Positions 63,976-64,000 of a DNA stretch of 64,000 bases are shown here, piece by piece. Each line of letters begins with the position of its first letter. The first letter of the stretch is position 1. Made by a program: the position numbers and the translations under genes. The notes below the pieces were generated by a model, which made no database searches, was not told the DNA's origin, and was given only the letters and a program-made list of their open reading frames with translations. This DNA comes from Natrinema marinum (lineage in GTDB: Archaea; Halobacteriota; Halobacteria; Halobacteriales; Natrialbaceae): assembly GCF_024296685.1 (NCBI RefSeq), contig NZ_CP100763.1, positions 2,790,001 to 2,854,000 on the forward strand. The letters run 5' to 3'.

Positions 63976-64000
63976 ATGAACTGTCACTACTGTGACCGCG
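63976..64000 (+). CDS. Start of a small zinc-binding protein (cut by window edge)
   Basis: Eight codons, MNCHYCDR, then the window ends. The CxxC pair right after the start is seen in small haloarchaeal zinc proteins such as DUF6757. A CCTTACGGC element about 15-20 bases upstream is a weak promoter candidate. The call rests on very little sequence. Confidence 0.45.

Overview
The window is chromosomal DNA from an extremely halophilic archaeon (class Halobacteria; a Natrinema/Haloterrigena-like member of the Natrialbales is my guess from gene content, not proven). The signs are high GC with strong third-position GC bias, very acidic proteins, TATA-box promoters about 25 bases ahead of start codons with few Shine-Dalgarno sites, haloarchaeal DUF families, radA, NMD3, aIF1/SUI1, an XPD-like helicase, and a 16S-tRNA-Ala-23S-5S-tRNA-Cys operon.

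Layout. 1-7.1 kb: two tandem citrate synthase paralogues (the first cut by the window edge, the second fused to a winged-helix domain), a Nog1-like GTPase, an HSDL2-like SDR, an orphan FlaG-like protein, a DUF389 membrane protein and EngB. 7.1-7.7 kb: an AT-rich islet with one lipoprotein gene. 7.8-13.2 kb: a 2-hydroxyacid dehydrogenase, then a two-gene haloarchaeal module present twice around a signal peptidase gene, and a NUDIX/eIF2B-like fusion. 13.4-20.4 kb: a phosphodiesterase, hyuA-hyuB (hydantoinase/oxoprolinase), cofE-mer (coenzyme F420) and a cold-shock protein. 20.6-24.9 kb: a translationally coupled MoxR-DUF58-transglutaminase operon. 25-30 kb: SUI1, rhodanese, NUDIX, a receiver-domain remnant, the DUF5809/DUF5810 pair, rimI, small conserved genes and a ParB-like HTH protein.

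30.2-36.5 kb holds tRNA-Lys (+ strand) and the complete rRNA operon on the minus strand, with processing stems around 16S and 23S, a spacer promoter and about six tandem upstream promoters. 36.7-43.1 kb holds two HTH + small-membrane-protein modules, dihydrolipoamide dehydrogenase, and an ABC exporter divergent from the second module. 43.5-47 kb has sufS and sufU (Fe-S assembly) separated by a zinc ribbon, a CBS protein and a receiver domain whose phospho-acceptor Asp is Glu. At 47.1-47.7 kb an in-frame chimera of an aminotransferase N-terminus and a sugar-isomerase C-terminus lies behind two DtxR-type iron boxes; it looks like the scar of a deleted siderophore locus. 47.9-53 kb: radA, a beta-propeller protein with a decayed second copy of its 5' end nearby, pspAB and htpX. 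The 53.0-53.5 kb gap carries two ORB-like elements. 53.5-64 kb: nmd3-taw2, an Fe-S helicase with an Arg/Ser-rich tail, an abnormal tRNA-like gene, zinc-binding and DUF proteins, an alcohol dehydrogenase, a strongly structured intergenic region, and a PHP-domain protein.

No CRISPR array, intact insertion sequence or prophage was seen. The most notable leads are the citrate synthase-HTH fusion, the duplicated two-gene module, the iron-box chimera, the two ORB-like boxes away from any visible cdc6, the Glu-for-Asp receiver, the odd tRNA-like gene and the cloverleaf-like element after the alcohol dehydrogenase. All family names come from reading the sequence and memory; no database search was run.
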